From positions 62,001 to 126,000 of the forward strand of contig NZ_BMWA01000014.1 of the NCBI RefSeq assembly GCF_014650995.1: a DNA stretch of 64,000 nt, written 5' to 3'. Each line of letters begins with the position of its first letter. The first letter of the stretch is position 1. Position numbers and translations under genes: made by a program. The stretch comes from Streptomyces viridiviolaceus (GTDB lineage: Bacteria; Actinomycetota; Actinomycetes; Streptomycetales; Streptomycetaceae). Shown here piece after piece: positions 32,667-41,111 of the stretch. The notes beneath the pieces were generated by a model that worked only from the letters and a program-made list of their open reading frames with translations, ran no database searches and was not told the origin of the DNA.

Positions 32667-34150
32667 ACAGGCCGCTGAGGGCTGTGGCGATCTTCTGCGG
32701 GCTGCTGATGCTCGGCCTGCTGCTGCGCGCGAACTGGCTGCAGCACTTCCAGGCCCCGGAACTCTCCACCGACCAGAACAACCGACGGGTTCAGATCGAG
32801 CGGTTCGCCGCCCCCCGCGGGGACATCATCGTGGGCGGCCGGGCGATCACCGGCTCTGCCGAGGCGTCCAGCACGGACCTCAAGTACAAGCGGACCTACG
32901 TCAACGGGCCCATGTACGCGCCCGTGACGGGGTACGCCTCGCAGGCGCAGGGCATGACGCTGCTGGAACGGACCTACGACGGCATCCTGACCGGACAGGA
33001 CGACCGGCTGGCCTTCCAGCGGTTCGCCGACGTGGTCACCGGCGAGGGACGGCGTCCCGGATCGGTGGTCACGACCATCGATCCCAAGGCGCAGAAGGCC
33101 GCCTACGACGGGCTGACCGATCTGAAGGGCGCACGGGGGGCCGTGGTCGCCCTGGACCCGAGGACCGGGAAGGTGCTGGCCCTGGTGTCGGCGCCCTCCT
33201 ACGATCCGTCGGTGTTCGCGGGCAACACGTTCAAGGAGTCCGACAAGTTCGTCGCGATGGACAAGGACAAGCGCAAGCCGCTGGCCAACCGCCCGCTGCG
33301 GGAGACCTATCCTCCGGGGTCCACCTTCAAGATCCTCACCGCGGCGGCCGCGCTGGAGCACGGGATCGTCACCGACGTCGACGCACCGACCAAGGCCGTC
33401 TCTCCCTACCCCCTGCCGCAGTCCACCAACAAGATCGGCAGTGAGGCCGGCGACGCGGTCTGCAGCAAGGCGTCGATGAAGACGGCGATGCAGTACTCGT
33501 GCAACAACGTCTTCCTCGATGCCGCGGCAGAACTGGGTCAGGACAGGCTGCGGGAGACGGCGGAGAAGTTCGGCTTCAACGACGACGTCTACTCGGAAGA
33601 CTTCGGCGACCTGCTCGCCACGAAGAGCCTCTACCCGCAGGACCTCGACAAGCCGGGGACCGCGCTGACCGGTATGGGACAGGGCAGCCTCACCAGTACT
33701 CCCATGCAGATGGCCATGGTCACCGCCGCGCTGGCCAACGACGGAAAGCTGATGCAGCCCTATGTCGTCGACGAGATCCGCGGCCCGGACCTCAGCACCC
33801 TGGACAAGACCGAACCCGCTGTGATGAGCCAGGCGGTCTCCGCCGCCACCGCTCAGAAGGTCCAGCAGATGATGGAGTTCACCGCCAAGGAAGGCAGCGC
33901 ACGCCGCGCACAGATCGACGGCATCACGGTCGGCGGCAAGACCGGCACCGCCCAGCGTGGCGTCGACGTGGCCGAGCAGGTGCCGTACGGATGGTTCGTC
34001 TCCTACGGCAAGAAGCAGGACGGGTCCTCGGTCGCCGTGGCCGTCTTCATCGACCCGACCGACATGGACATCTCCCGCGAGGACATCTCCGGCGGCCGGC
34101 TCGGAGCACCCATCGCGCGCAGCGTCATGCAGGCAGTCCTGCAGCGATGA
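32663..34150 (+). CDS. Class B penicillin-binding protein (PBP2/FtsI-like transpeptidase)
   Basis: A 495-residue D,D-transpeptidase with one N-terminal membrane helix (residues ~7-22), a ~130-residue dimerisation/pedestal region starting with 'RRVQIERFAAPRGDIIVGG', and the penicillin-binding domain. Catalytic motifs are S220-TFK, S279-C-N and K426-TG. It cross-links peptidoglycan outside the membrane. It resembles the PbpA group of the actinobacterial division cluster but stands apart from rodA and pknB, so it is likely an accessory paralogue. GTG start with GGAGG eight bases upstream. It is followed by a strong bidirectional terminator. Confidence 0.92.
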   Translation: MNRPLRAVAIFCGLLMLGLLLRANWLQHFQAPELSTDQNNRRVQIERFAAPRGDIIVGGRAITGSAEASSTDLKYKRTYVNGPMYAPVTGYASQAQGMTLLERTYDGILTGQDDRLAFQRFADVVTGEGRRPGSVVTTIDPKAQKAAYDGLTDLKGARGAVVALDPRTGKVLALVSAPSYDPSVFAGNTFKESDKFVAMDKDKRKPLANRPLRETYPPGSTFKILTAAAALEHGIVTDVDAPTKAVSPYPLPQSTNKIGSEAGDAVCSKASMKTAMQYSCNNVFLDAAAELGQDRLRETAEKFGFNDDVYSEDFGDLLATKSLYPQDLDKPGTALTGMGQGSLTSTPMQMAMVTAALANDGKLMQPYVVDEIRGPDLSTLDKTEPAVMSQAVSAATAQKVQQMMEFTAKEGSARRAQIDGITVGGKTGTAQRGVDVAEQVPYGWFVSYGKKQDGSSVAVAVFIDPTDMDISREDISGGRLGAPIARSVMQAVLQR

Positions 34151-34215
34151 GCCGGGCACCGGCGGCGCGTGGGGACGACGCACCGCCGCACGGTCGACTC
34201 CACGCCCGACGCGGC

Positions 34216-34242
34216 GGGCCCCGGGATCCGGTCCCGGGGCCC
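34216..34242. terminator. Bidirectional terminator between convergent genes
   Basis: GGGCCCCGGGA, a 5-base loop, then TCCCGGGGCCC: an 11-bp perfect stem between the PBP stop (34150) and the GDPD stop (34259). Confidence 0.75.
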
Positions 34243-34258
34243 ACCGCGTCGGCGCGGG

Positions 34259-35131
34259 TCAGCGCTGGGTGAGGGACTGGGGGAAGTCGGTGATGATTCC
34301 GTCGACACCCAGGCCCGCCATCCTGCGCATGGCACCGGGCTCGTCGACCGTCCAGACGTTGATGTCCATGCCCAGTTCGTGCACGCGGTCGACCAGGGCC
34401 TGGTCGGTCACCGTGTGCTGCGGGTTCACCTGGTCCGCCCACTGGCTGAGCTGGACCAGCTCCTGCTCGGTGGGGCGATCGGCGTCCAGGAAACCGATCG
34501 GGACGTCGGGCATCAGTGCGTGGAACTCCTGGGCGTCGTCCACCTGGAAGGACTGGACGGCGAGCTGCTCCCTGGCGAGGGCGCGCTGGACGTAGCGCGG
34601 CTTCCCCGTCAGGTTCTGCGCGAAATCGGTCGCGATACCCACGTAGTGGCCGCAAGGACTGATCTCGGCCAGCAGTCCGGTGTCGGTGTTCCTGATGTGC
34701 GAGATGACGTCGTCGACGGTGATGAGCCGTTCGCCGGCGAAGTTGTCGTGGAACCAGGAGCCGGCGTCCAGTCTGCGCAGTTCGGCCCAGGTGAAGTCGG
34801 AGACGCGGTAACTGGGGCGGTTCGGGAAGACCTCCTCGACGTCGGTGGTCCGCTCCATGGTGCAGTCGTGGAAGTTGACCAGTTTGCCGTCCTTCGTGCG
34901 CTGCACGTCGATCTCCACGAAGTCGGCCCGCTGATCGACGGCGAGGTCGATCGCCGCCGCGGTGTTCTCCGGTGCCATGCCCGACGATCCGCGGTGCGCG
35001 ATGACGTCCAGCCCCTCGTCGGCATGCGCGACCGTCGAGGTGAATGCCAGGGCCAGACCGCTCAGCACGGCCGCGACCACACCGGCGCGCTTCTTGCTCA
35101 CATGCTTCACTACAGCCTCCCGGGTTCCCAT
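34259..35131 (-). CDS. Secreted glycerophosphodiester phosphodiesterase
   Basis: A 290-residue protein with a Sec signal peptide (KKR then a hydrophobic core, likely cleavage after AHA at residue 37). The GDPD core starts 'DVIAHRGSSGMAPENT' with H46-R47; E73 and D75 sit in 'FVEIDVQRTKDG' and H88 in 'NFHDCTM'. It hydrolyses glycerophosphodiesters from phospholipids or teichoic acids to glycerol 3-phosphate and an alcohol, outside the cell. Glycerol 3-phosphate scavenging would fit phosphate starvation, but no Pho box was seen. It ends with 'GVDGIITDFPQ', the usual barrel closure. Confidence 0.92.
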   Translation of the reverse strand: MGTREAVVKHVSKKRAGVVAAVLSGLALAFTSTVAHADEGLDVIAHRGSSGMAPENTAAAIDLAVDQRADFVEIDVQRTKDGKLVNFHDCTMERTTDVEEVFPNRPSYRVSDFTWAELRRLDAGSWFHDNFAGERLITVDDVISHIRNTDTGLLAEISPCGHYVGIATDFAQNLTGKPRYVQRALAREQLAVQSFQVDDAQEFHALMPDVPIGFLDADRPTEQELVQLSQWADQVNPQHTVTDQALVDRVHELGMDINVWTVDEPGAMRRMAGLGVDGIITDFPQSLTQR

Positions 35132-35425
35132 GACTGCCGGAAGGCTGCCGCACGGCGGTTACGGGAAACCTGCCGCGGTCTGGCGGCGCCCCAATCAGCC
35201 AGTGGAGCGGACCGGTGAATCGGCCATCCGTGTCCGAAGGGGCGATTACGTGCATGCGCGCCGTTTCCGCCCGTGCGGGCGACGTGGTGCCCCGACGAGA
35301 GCGGCTCGGCCGGACACTCCGCCCCCTCCCGGCACGGCGGCGTCACGCCAGGGCAACGCCGCGGTGATGCCCGGCTGCCCAGGATGTCCCGGAGACACAA
35401 GCGCAGTGCCGAGGAGGAGGAACCC

Positions 35426-36640
35426 ATGAGAGGCAAGATCGCACGGAGCGCCGCCGTGACAGTTGCGCTGGTGGGAGGGGCGGCCGGGATGGCCGTCGCG
35501 CCGGCTTCCGCCGTCCCGGTCCAGACCTGTGAGGTTGCAGGGGGCACTCTGACGGGCGCCAACTTTCCCCCCAATCAGACGCTCATGCTTTCTCCCACGG
35601 GGACGACTGTGACCACTACAGCGGACGGTCGTGTCGTGGCCACGGCGGTACCCGCATCGGGGCCCGTCTCCGTAGGCTCTGTGGCTTGCACCGGCGCAAC
35701 ACAAGCGACAGCGGCCGGAGGCAACGCAGCAGCCACCGCCGTGGCCGCCGGAACGAATGCAGCGCAGGCGGCAGCCGCCAGGGGTGCCAGCCCTGAGCAG
35801 GCGAGGGCAGCAGGCGTAGCGGCGGCCCAGGCGCAGGCGCGGGCAGCCGGCCTGCCGCCGACGCAGATCACCCAGATCTCGAATCAGACAGTGAACAACA
35901 TCAACAACATCATCGGTTCGACCGTCATCGGCTCGAACATCACGGCCGGCGGCCCGACGAGCCAGGAAAGCGGTCAGGGGGCCGGTACGGCTCCTGCCGG
36001 CACCGCTCCGGGTGGAACGGCTCCGGGTGGAACGGCTCCGGGTGGAACGGCTCCGGGTGGAACGGCTCCTGGTGGAACGGCTCCTGGTGGAACGGCTCCG
36101 GGTGGGACCGCTCCTGGTGGAACGGCTCCTGGTGGAACGGCTCCGGGTGGGACCGCTCCTGGTGGAACGGCTCCTGGTGGAACGGCTCCGGGTGGGACCG
36201 CTCCGGGTGGGACCGCTCCGGGTGGGACCGCTCCGGGTGGAACGGCTCCGGGTGGAACGGCTCCGGGTGGGACCGCTCCGGGTGGAACGGCTCCTGGTGG
36301 AACGGCTCCGGGTGGGACCGCTCCGGGTGGGACCGCTCCGGGTGGAACGGCTCCGGGTGGAACGGCTCCGGGTGGAACGGCTCCGGGTGGGACCGCTCCG
36401 GGTGGAACGGCTCCGGGTGGGACCGCTCCGGGTGGAACGGCTCCGGGTGGGACCGCTCCTGGTGGAACGGCTCCTGGTGGGACCGCTCCTGGTGGGACCG
36501 CTCCTGGTGGGACCGCTCCTGGTGGAACCGCTCCTGGTGGAACCGCTCCGGCTGGGATGGCCCCGGGCACCGTGACCCCGACAGTTGCACCCGAGCAGGT
36601 CACGCTGCCTCTGCAGACAGTGTCGGTGCCGGTCCAGTGA
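35426..36640 (+). CDS. Secreted repeat protein with 36 perfect GGTAP pentapeptides
   Basis: A 404-residue exported protein. A signal peptide (residues 1-29, ending ASA) is followed by a ~60-residue domain with two Cys ('VQTCEVAGGTLTGANFPPNQ' to 'VGSVACTG'), an Ala/Gln-rich helical stretch, an Asn-rich 'TVNNINNIIGSTVIGSN' segment, and then residues 196-375, which are 36 uninterrupted copies of Gly-Gly-Thr-Ala-Pro flanked by degenerate copies. The Pro-Gly-Gly turns make it elastin-like: flexible and probably exposed. The short C-terminal tail is non-repetitive and has no LPXTG or membrane anchor. ATG at 35426 after GGAGGAGG. A role in the cell surface or aerial hyphae is conceivable; I do not recognise the family. 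Confidence 0.75.
   Translation: MRGKIARSAAVTVALVGGAAGMAVAPASAVPVQTCEVAGGTLTGANFPPNQTLMLSPTGTTVTTTADGRVVATAVPASGPVSVGSVACTGATQATAAGGNAAATAVAAGTNAAQAAAARGASPEQARAAGVAAAQAQARAAGLPPTQITQISNQTVNNINNIIGSTVIGSNITAGGPTSQESGQGAGTAPAGTAPGGTAPGGTAPGGTAPGGTAPGGTAPGGTAPGGTAPGGTAPGGTAPGGTAPGGTAPGGTAPGGTAPGGTAPGGTAPGGTAPGGTAPGGTAPGGTAPGGTAPGGTAPGGTAPGGTAPGGTAPGGTAPGGTAPGGTAPGGTAPGGTAPGGTAPGGTAPGGTAPGGTAPGGTAPGGTAPGGTAPAGMAPGTVTPTVAPEQVTLPLQTVSVPVQ
36011..36550 (+). repeat. 15-bp coding tandem repeat, 36 units
   Basis: Every unit reads GGT-GGR-ACS-GCT-CCK. Two main unit types alternate: GGA paired with ACG, and GGG paired with ACC, plus a few GGA-ACC units at the 3' end. Degenerate units flank the array at 35981-36010 and 36551-36580. 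Because 15 is a multiple of three, unit gain or loss keeps the frame. No frame on either strand contains a stop. Confidence 0.98.
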
Positions 36641-36736
36641 GTTCCCCGTCTGTGAACGGCGCTTCCGCGTCTCTCCCGGCGGCAAGGTCCGTTCCCAGAA
36701 TGGCTCGTGTCCTCGGACGATGAGCCGCTACCGCCG

Positions 36737-36772
36737 CCGGGCCGACCAGGGCTTCACCCCTGGTCGGCCCGG
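36737..36772. terminator. Strong bidirectional terminator after the repeat protein gene
   Basis: CCGGGCCGACCAGGG, a 6-base loop, then the exact 15-base complement. It sits between the convergent repeat-protein and GNAT genes. Confidence 0.8.
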
Positions 36773-36866
36773 TGCCGAGCACCCGGCGTACCCGGGCTCC
36801 GGCCCGCACCACCGCGGTTGGCGCATCGCCGAGCGAGGGCCCGCGCGAGCTCTTCGCGGACCGCGG

Positions 36867-37307
36867 CTACGAACGGCGCAGATCGATCCAGGGAATGCTC
36901 TCCCCGGGCAGCACGTACCGGTCGATCTCGACGAACCCGTGCTTGAGGGCGAACCGCAGGCCGTCCTCGTTGGAGGACAGCACCACCGTTTCGATCACCT
37001 CGGCGCCCAGCTCCCGTGCCCGGGCGAGTCCGCGTGAGTACAACTCCTCGCCGAACCCCCGCCCGCGGTGAGGGCCGAGCACGCGGGCGATCACCGTGGC
37101 CGTCAGGGCGTCGTCCGACGGAGGGCGCACGGTACTGCAGCCGACGAGGACGTCGCCCTGGTACGCGACTTCCAGGTGGTGGCGCCGTGCGCGTTCCCGT
37201 ATCTCCTCCAGGGACAGGTGGTGCGTGGGGATGATCACGTTGTGGACGTGCTGCCAGTCCCTGAAAGTGACGTCGTCGTCGGGCTGTTGGATGCGAAGCT
37301 CGGGCAT
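36867..37307 (-). CDS. GNAT family N-acetyltransferase
   Basis: A 146-residue single GNAT domain. The acetyl-CoA loop is 'VLGPHRGRGFGEELYSRGLA' (the R-G-x-G-F-G-E-x-L variant of Q/RxxGxG/A), preceded by beta-bulge strand 'TATVIARV', and followed by the C-terminal 'NEDGLRFALKHGFVEIDRYV' motif B. Substrate unknown. It starts at 37307, 62 bases from the divergent NlpC/P60-like gene. Confidence 0.85.
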   Translation of the reverse strand: MPELRIQQPDDDVTFRDWQHVHNVIIPTHHLSLEEIRERARRHHLEVAYQGDVLVGCSTVRPPSDDALTATVIARVLGPHRGRGFGEELYSRGLARARELGAEVIETVVLSSNEDGLRFALKHGFVEIDRYVLPGESIPWIDLRRS

Positions 37308-37369
37308 CGCAGTAGAAGACCCGAGTACGTCATGGACGTCAAGCTCGCCGGGCCGGGCATGATGGGGCC

Positions 37370-37804
37370 ATGGATCCGGTGCTGGACCAACTGCCGGCCG
37401 CCTTCTGGACCGTTCCCTACGCGGGCCGCCGGTATCCGGGGTCGCCGGCCGTAGCCGATCGGCCCGGCGTCGAGGCGGGGGCGAACTGCCAGCTGTTCGC
37501 CTACGAGGTGCTCCGGCACTTCGGCCTGGCTCCGCCGCCGTTGCGTTCGAGCGACCTCTGGGCGGACACCCGGGCCACGATCCGTGTTTCGCCTGCCCAG
37601 CCCCTGGACCTACTGCTGTTCAACGCCACCGACGACGCCTACGGCGCTCACGTCGGGGTCTGGGTGGGCGAAGGAAGGGTGCTGCACCTGTGCGCGGAGG
37701 CAGGGCGCCCGGCAGTCTGGACGATGACGCAGTTCGCCGCACGGCAGCGCTACCGGGTCCTGATCGGCATCAAGCGGGTGATCGTCCGCCGGTCACCCAC
37801 GTGA
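37370..37804 (+). CDS. NlpC/P60-like (CHAP-type) hydrolase, small
   Basis: A 144-residue protein with the papain-like order of residues: Cys in 'EAGANCQLFAYEVLRHFG' (about residue 41) starting a helix, then 'PLDLLLFNATDDAYGAHVGV' with His, and 'GEGRVLHLCAEAGRPAVW'. This is the arrangement of NlpC/P60 and related amidases or transglutaminase-like enzymes. No signal peptide is seen, so any action on peptidoglycan would need release by other means; an intracellular amidase is also possible. It is tail-to-tail with the broken SRPBCC gene. Confidence 0.65.
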   Translation: MDPVLDQLPAAFWTVPYAGRRYPGSPAVADRPGVEAGANCQLFAYEVLRHFGLAPPPLRSSDLWADTRATIRVSPAQPLDLLLFNATDDAYGAHVGVWVGEGRVLHLCAEAGRPAVWTMTQFAARQRYRVLIGIKRVIVRRSPT

Positions 37805-38440
37805 TGAGCCACCGACGTCGCCGCGGGCTTCGGCGGCGTCCTTGAGGTCGCGCAGCCAGGCTCGAAGACCCTGGGCGAGGATCTCGGTCGCGGTGGGCAC
37901 GTCCGCATCGACCTGGTCGCCGGTGTGGGTCTCCTCGGTGCCCACGCGGACGCCGCCCTCGACCTTGGTGAAGGTCCACACGTGGACGCCGTCGATGCGC
38001 AGTCCTTCTCCGACCGCGGGGCCGGTCCAGCGGATGCAGGAGCGCTGCTCGAGCTGCCGGACGGTCGAGGTGATGTCCAGGCCGGTGGCGGGCGTCGCGG
38101 GGTTGGGGGGACCGGGGTCGTCCACCGGAACGCCGAGCCCTGCCGGAAAGGCCCGTGGTCGAGGCGGTGGACGGCTGCGACGTGCGCCTGCCAGGACGGC
38201 CGGCGCTCCACGTCGGTCTGCAGCTTCCACACGGTCCTCAGCGGCGCGTGGATGACGGTCTCGGTCCTGTGGCGGACTCGCGCCTCGGGGTCGACGCCTT
38301 TCCCGCGGCACGTCAGGGACTCGGCGGGGGTGGGAGGCGGTGGCCCCGGCGGGCGCCACGGCGGTGCCGAGGAGGCCGACGGCGACGAGCGGGACGGTGA
38401 AGAGGGAGGCGCGGATGCCGGTGCTGTGGATGCCGGGCAT
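37793..38440 (-). pseudogene. Secreted SRPBCC (START-like) protein with two frameshifts
   Basis: Homology moves between two frames. The signal peptide ('SLFTVPLVAVGLLGTAVAPA') is in one frame. The N-terminal half of the domain ('RTETVIHAPLRTVWKLQTDV' to 'GSAFRWTTPV') is in another. The C-terminal half ('DITSTVRQLEQRSCIRWTGP' and 'VDADVPTATEILAQGLRAWL') returns to the first. The switches fall at G-runs: G5 at 38326-38330 and G6 at 38105-38110. Either the gene is inactive or two homopolymer errors exist in the assembly. Corrected, it would be a ~215-residue exported lipid-binding-like protein. The ATG at 38440 has AGGGGAA. It lies downstream of a membrane protein gene, with a TetR gene divergent. 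Confidence 0.75.
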
Positions 38441-38505
38441 GGGGTTCCCCTTGTCGGTTGCCGGGAGAGCGTCGCTCGCCCGTCGGGTGCCGGATGCGTA
38501 TCGCG

Positions 38506-38871
38506 TCATCGCGCGGCACGGCTCCGGGCGCGGGTGCGGTGGATCGTGACGACGAGTGCGGCGGACGCGGCGACGATCAGTCCGGCGAGCGCGGGGTGCA
38601 TGTCCTTCGACAGGCTCTGCGCCCCGTCGGGCCGCGTCACCCACACGACGAGCGGGACCGCGTAGCTGACGGCGAGCAGGGTGGCCGCCCCGCGCACCGC
38701 CCGGTCGTGGACGTGACGCAGAGCGCCGGCCGGCGCGATCCCGACCGGGAGGGCGGCGACGAGAGCGAACTGGCCGACCACCATGACGGGGACCGTCCAG
38801 GAGGCGACGGTCACCGACCGTGGAACGGGCCGGCCCGTGCGGGTGCGGTGTGTCACGACTGTGCTGGTCAT
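38506..38871 (-). CDS. Small integral membrane protein, unknown
   Basis: A 121-residue protein with three predicted helices (about 23-45, 60-79 and 92-110) and a basic N-terminus and C-terminus. No recognised family. It is divergent from the TetR gene and 65 bases upstream of the SRPBCC gene, so all three probably form one regulated locus. Confidence 0.65.
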   Translation of the reverse strand: MTSTVVTHRTRTGRPVPRSVTVASWTVPVMVVGQFALVAALPVGIAPAGALRHVHDRAVRGAATLLAVSYAVPLVVWVTRPDGAQSLSKDMHPALAGLIVAASAALVVTIHRTRARSRAAR

Positions 38872-38905
38872 GAAGCCCCTTGACCGACGGTGCGTTTATA
38901 ACCTC

Positions 38906-38977
38906 CTTCTTTCGTTAGAAGATATAGCGGTTCGCGGGTCGAGAGGTCAATGGGCTGCGTGATAACTTCTAACGGAA
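38906..38977. promoter_or_regulatory. Inverted operator pair in the TetR divergent promoter region
   Basis: TTTCGTTAGAAG at 38910-38921 and CTTCTAACGGAA at 38966-38977 are inverted copies matching at 11 of 12 positions. The first also forms a local CTTCT/AGAAG dyad (38906-38921). They lie in the 147-base gap between the TetR gene and the membrane protein gene and are the best TetR operator candidates. Confidence 0.6.
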
Positions 38978-39018
38978 CTTTGACGATGTACCCGGGTGGG
39001 CCGGGAAGGCGGTGGGCC

Positions 39019-39666
39019 ATGGCGAAGTCGGACGCGCAGACCCCGCGGGAGCGCTATCGCACTCAGGTGCGCGCGGAGATCAAGGAACACGCCTGGGAGC
39101 AGATCGCCACGGCGGGAGCGTCCGCGCTGTCCCTCAACGCGATCGCCAAGCGGATGGGTATGAGCGGGCCCGCGCTCTACCGCTATTACGCCGGCCGCGA
39201 CGAGCTGATCACCGAGCTCATCAGGGACGCGTACCGGAGCCTCGCCGACCGTCTCCACTCGGCCTTCGCCGAAGGGGCCGACCTGGCCGTACTGGCGCAC
39301 ACCCTGCGTGCCTGGGCGCTGGAGGACCCCCAGCGTTATCTCCTCATCTACGGCACCCCGGTCCCGGGCTACCACGCGCCCGACGACATCACGCGCATCT
39401 CGTCCGAGACCATGGCGACCCTGCTCGACGCCTGCGCCAAGCTGCCCCCGGACAGTCCCGCGACGCCGTTCGACGCGCACCTCGCGGATCACCGCGACTG
39501 GGCGGACGGCCACCCCGCCCCGCCCGCGGTCCTGCACCGGGCCCTGCGCTTCTGGACCCGGCTGCACGGTGTCCTGTCCCTGGAACTCGCCGGCCACTTC
39601 ACCGGGATGGGCTTCGACCCCGCTCTGCTCTTCGCGGCCGAACTGGACGATCTGCTGGCGCACTGA
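39019..39666 (+). CDS. TetR family transcriptional regulator
   Basis: A 215-residue repressor. The N-terminal HTH is 'GASALSLNAIAKRMGMSGPA' followed by the recognition helix and 'LYRYYAGRDELITELIRDAY'. The C-terminal ligand domain is of the WHG (TetR_C_33) type. The ATG at 39019 is used; the longer frame has no ribosome site. It probably represses itself and the divergent membrane-protein/SRPBCC unit through the 12-bp inverted sites between them. Ligand unknown. Confidence 0.88.
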   Translation: MAKSDAQTPRERYRTQVRAEIKEHAWEQIATAGASALSLNAIAKRMGMSGPALYRYYAGRDELITELIRDAYRSLADRLHSAFAEGADLAVLAHTLRAWALEDPQRYLLIYGTPVPGYHAPDDITRISSETMATLLDACAKLPPDSPATPFDAHLADHRDWADGHPAPPAVLHRALRFWTRLHGVLSLELAGHFTGMGFDPALLFAAELDDLLAH

Positions 39667-39861
39667 GCACGGATGGCCGGGCGGGCTCGACTGTCGCTCG
39701 CCCACGCCCTCGTCGCAAAGCCCCTGTCCGAGGTCGTCGGGGAGTGAGGCACGCACCGTCCGCTTGTGGAGAAGCGCAGGGCAGGCTTCCGCCGGGCGGG
39801 CTTGTTGTTGATCATGGCTGGAGCAAGGTGTTGCCGTGTGTCGCCAGTCGAGGGGGAAGCC

Positions 39862-40782
39862 ATGCCCGTCCGGGCCCTTGTCGTCGATCCGTCCGCGCCC
39901 GACGCGGTCCGCCTGTCACAGGTGCCCGAGCCCGAGGCCGGTTCGGGCGAGGTACTGGTGGACGTGACGCACGTGTCGCTGAACTACGGCGACCTCAACG
40001 ACGCCCGGTCCGGGCGGGTTCCGGCCGGAGCGGTGCTCGGGTCGGACGCCGTCGGAGTCGTGGTGCGGGCCGCCGCCGACGGGAGCGGCCCGGCCGTCGG
40101 CAGCCGGGTCGTGGCGCTCACCTCGGGGGCGTTCGCGGAGCGGGTCGCGGTCCCCGTGTCCGCGCTCGCCGAAGTGCCGAAGGAACTCGAGCCGGCGCGG
40201 GCGGTCGGTCTGCCCGTGGCCGGTGTCGCCGCGCTGCGGTCGCTGCGCAACGCCGGGCTCGACGCGGGCAAGCGAGTGCTGATCACCGGTGCCTCGGGCG
40301 GTGTCGGCCGGTTCGCCGTCCAGTTGGCGGCGCGGGCCGGCGCCCATGTGATCGCCTCCGTCGGCTCGGCCGCCCGCGGCGAGGGACTCGGGGAGATCGG
40401 TGCCGACGAGGTGCTGATCGGGCTGGACGGGCTGGAGGAGGCCGTCGACATCGTCGTCGACGGCGTCGGGGGACCGCAGTTGGTCGCCGCGTGGAATCTG
40501 CTCGCCCCCGGCGGCAGCGTCCAGAGCGTCGGCTGGACCTCCGGGGAGCCGGCCGTGTTCCCGCCGTACGCCACCGTCGGCCCCGCCAAGTCGCTGACCT
40601 CCTTCGTCATCGACAGCCCCGCCGGTGCCGATCTGGCCGTGCTGACCGAGCTGGCCGCCCAGGGGGACCTGGCCGTGGAGATCGGTTGGCAGGGGTCCTG
40701 GGAACGCTTCGACGAGGCCGCCGACGCCCTGCGCGGTCGCCGCGTCTCCGGCAAGGCCGTGCTCGAGGTCTCCCCCTCCTAG
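39862..40782 (+). CDS. Medium-chain dehydrogenase/reductase (quinone/enoyl reductase type)
   Basis: A 306-residue MDR protein: GroES-like N-terminus ('VSLNYGDLNDARSGRVPAGA') and Rossmann domain with 'RVLITGASGGVGRFAVQLAA'. The zinc ligands of alcohol dehydrogenases are absent, placing it with NADPH:quinone and enoyl reductases. GAGGGGGAA precedes the ATG at 39862. It is on the same strand as the ACP-KAS-AT trio but 329 bases upstream, so a functional link (enoyl reduction) is only possible, not shown. Confidence 0.85.
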   Translation: MPVRALVVDPSAPDAVRLSQVPEPEAGSGEVLVDVTHVSLNYGDLNDARSGRVPAGAVLGSDAVGVVVRAAADGSGPAVGSRVVALTSGAFAERVAVPVSALAEVPKELEPARAVGLPVAGVAALRSLRNAGLDAGKRVLITGASGGVGRFAVQLAARAGAHVIASVGSAARGEGLGEIGADEVLIGLDGLEEAVDIVVDGVGGPQLVAAWNLLAPGGSVQSVGWTSGEPAVFPPYATVGPAKSLTSFVIDSPAGADLAVLTELAAQGDLAVEIGWQGSWERFDEAADALRGRRVSGKAVLEVSPS

Positions 40783-41111
40783 GAGTTCGTGTCCCTCGGT
40801 GATTCCGCGGTGGCAGAGGCAGGGCGAACCACGGCTGACAAGGCCGTGCGCCGCGGAGGGGGCGAACCCTCGGTCCCGGGTGGGGCGCTTGTACGCGTGC
40901 TGATGCTGTGACCGGCCGACTGGCGCCCCCCAGGTGCTCCCCACGCTTCGCCCTCCTCCCCACGTGACGCGTGCGGTGCCGGATGCGAGGAAAGGCTGAC
41001 GGCGTGCATCCGGCACGGTGCCGGTGCGCTGCTTCAGCCGGCGCATCCGGAAGAGCCGTGTGCCGGCCCGTTGCCCCGGCGCGCTGTGGGCGAACCAAGG
41101 AGGAACCTTCC
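40783..41111 (+). promoter_or_regulatory. Leader/promoter region of the ACP-KAS-AT operon
   Basis: About 330 bp without a gene. Its second half holds GTGCCGGATGC (40976-40986), GCATCCGGCAC (41006-41016) and GTGCCGG (41018-41024). The middle copy can pair with the first (11-bp stem, 19-base loop) or with the last (7-bp stem), but not both. A strong AAGGAGGAA ribosome site follows directly before the ATG at 41112. Confidence 0.5.

Noticed and set aside
35940..36640. Long open frames in all six frames over the repeat array
   Set aside because: The 15-bp unit contains no stop in any frame, so openness is automatic. Only the frame from 35426 has a signal peptide, a ribosome site and non-repeat domains.
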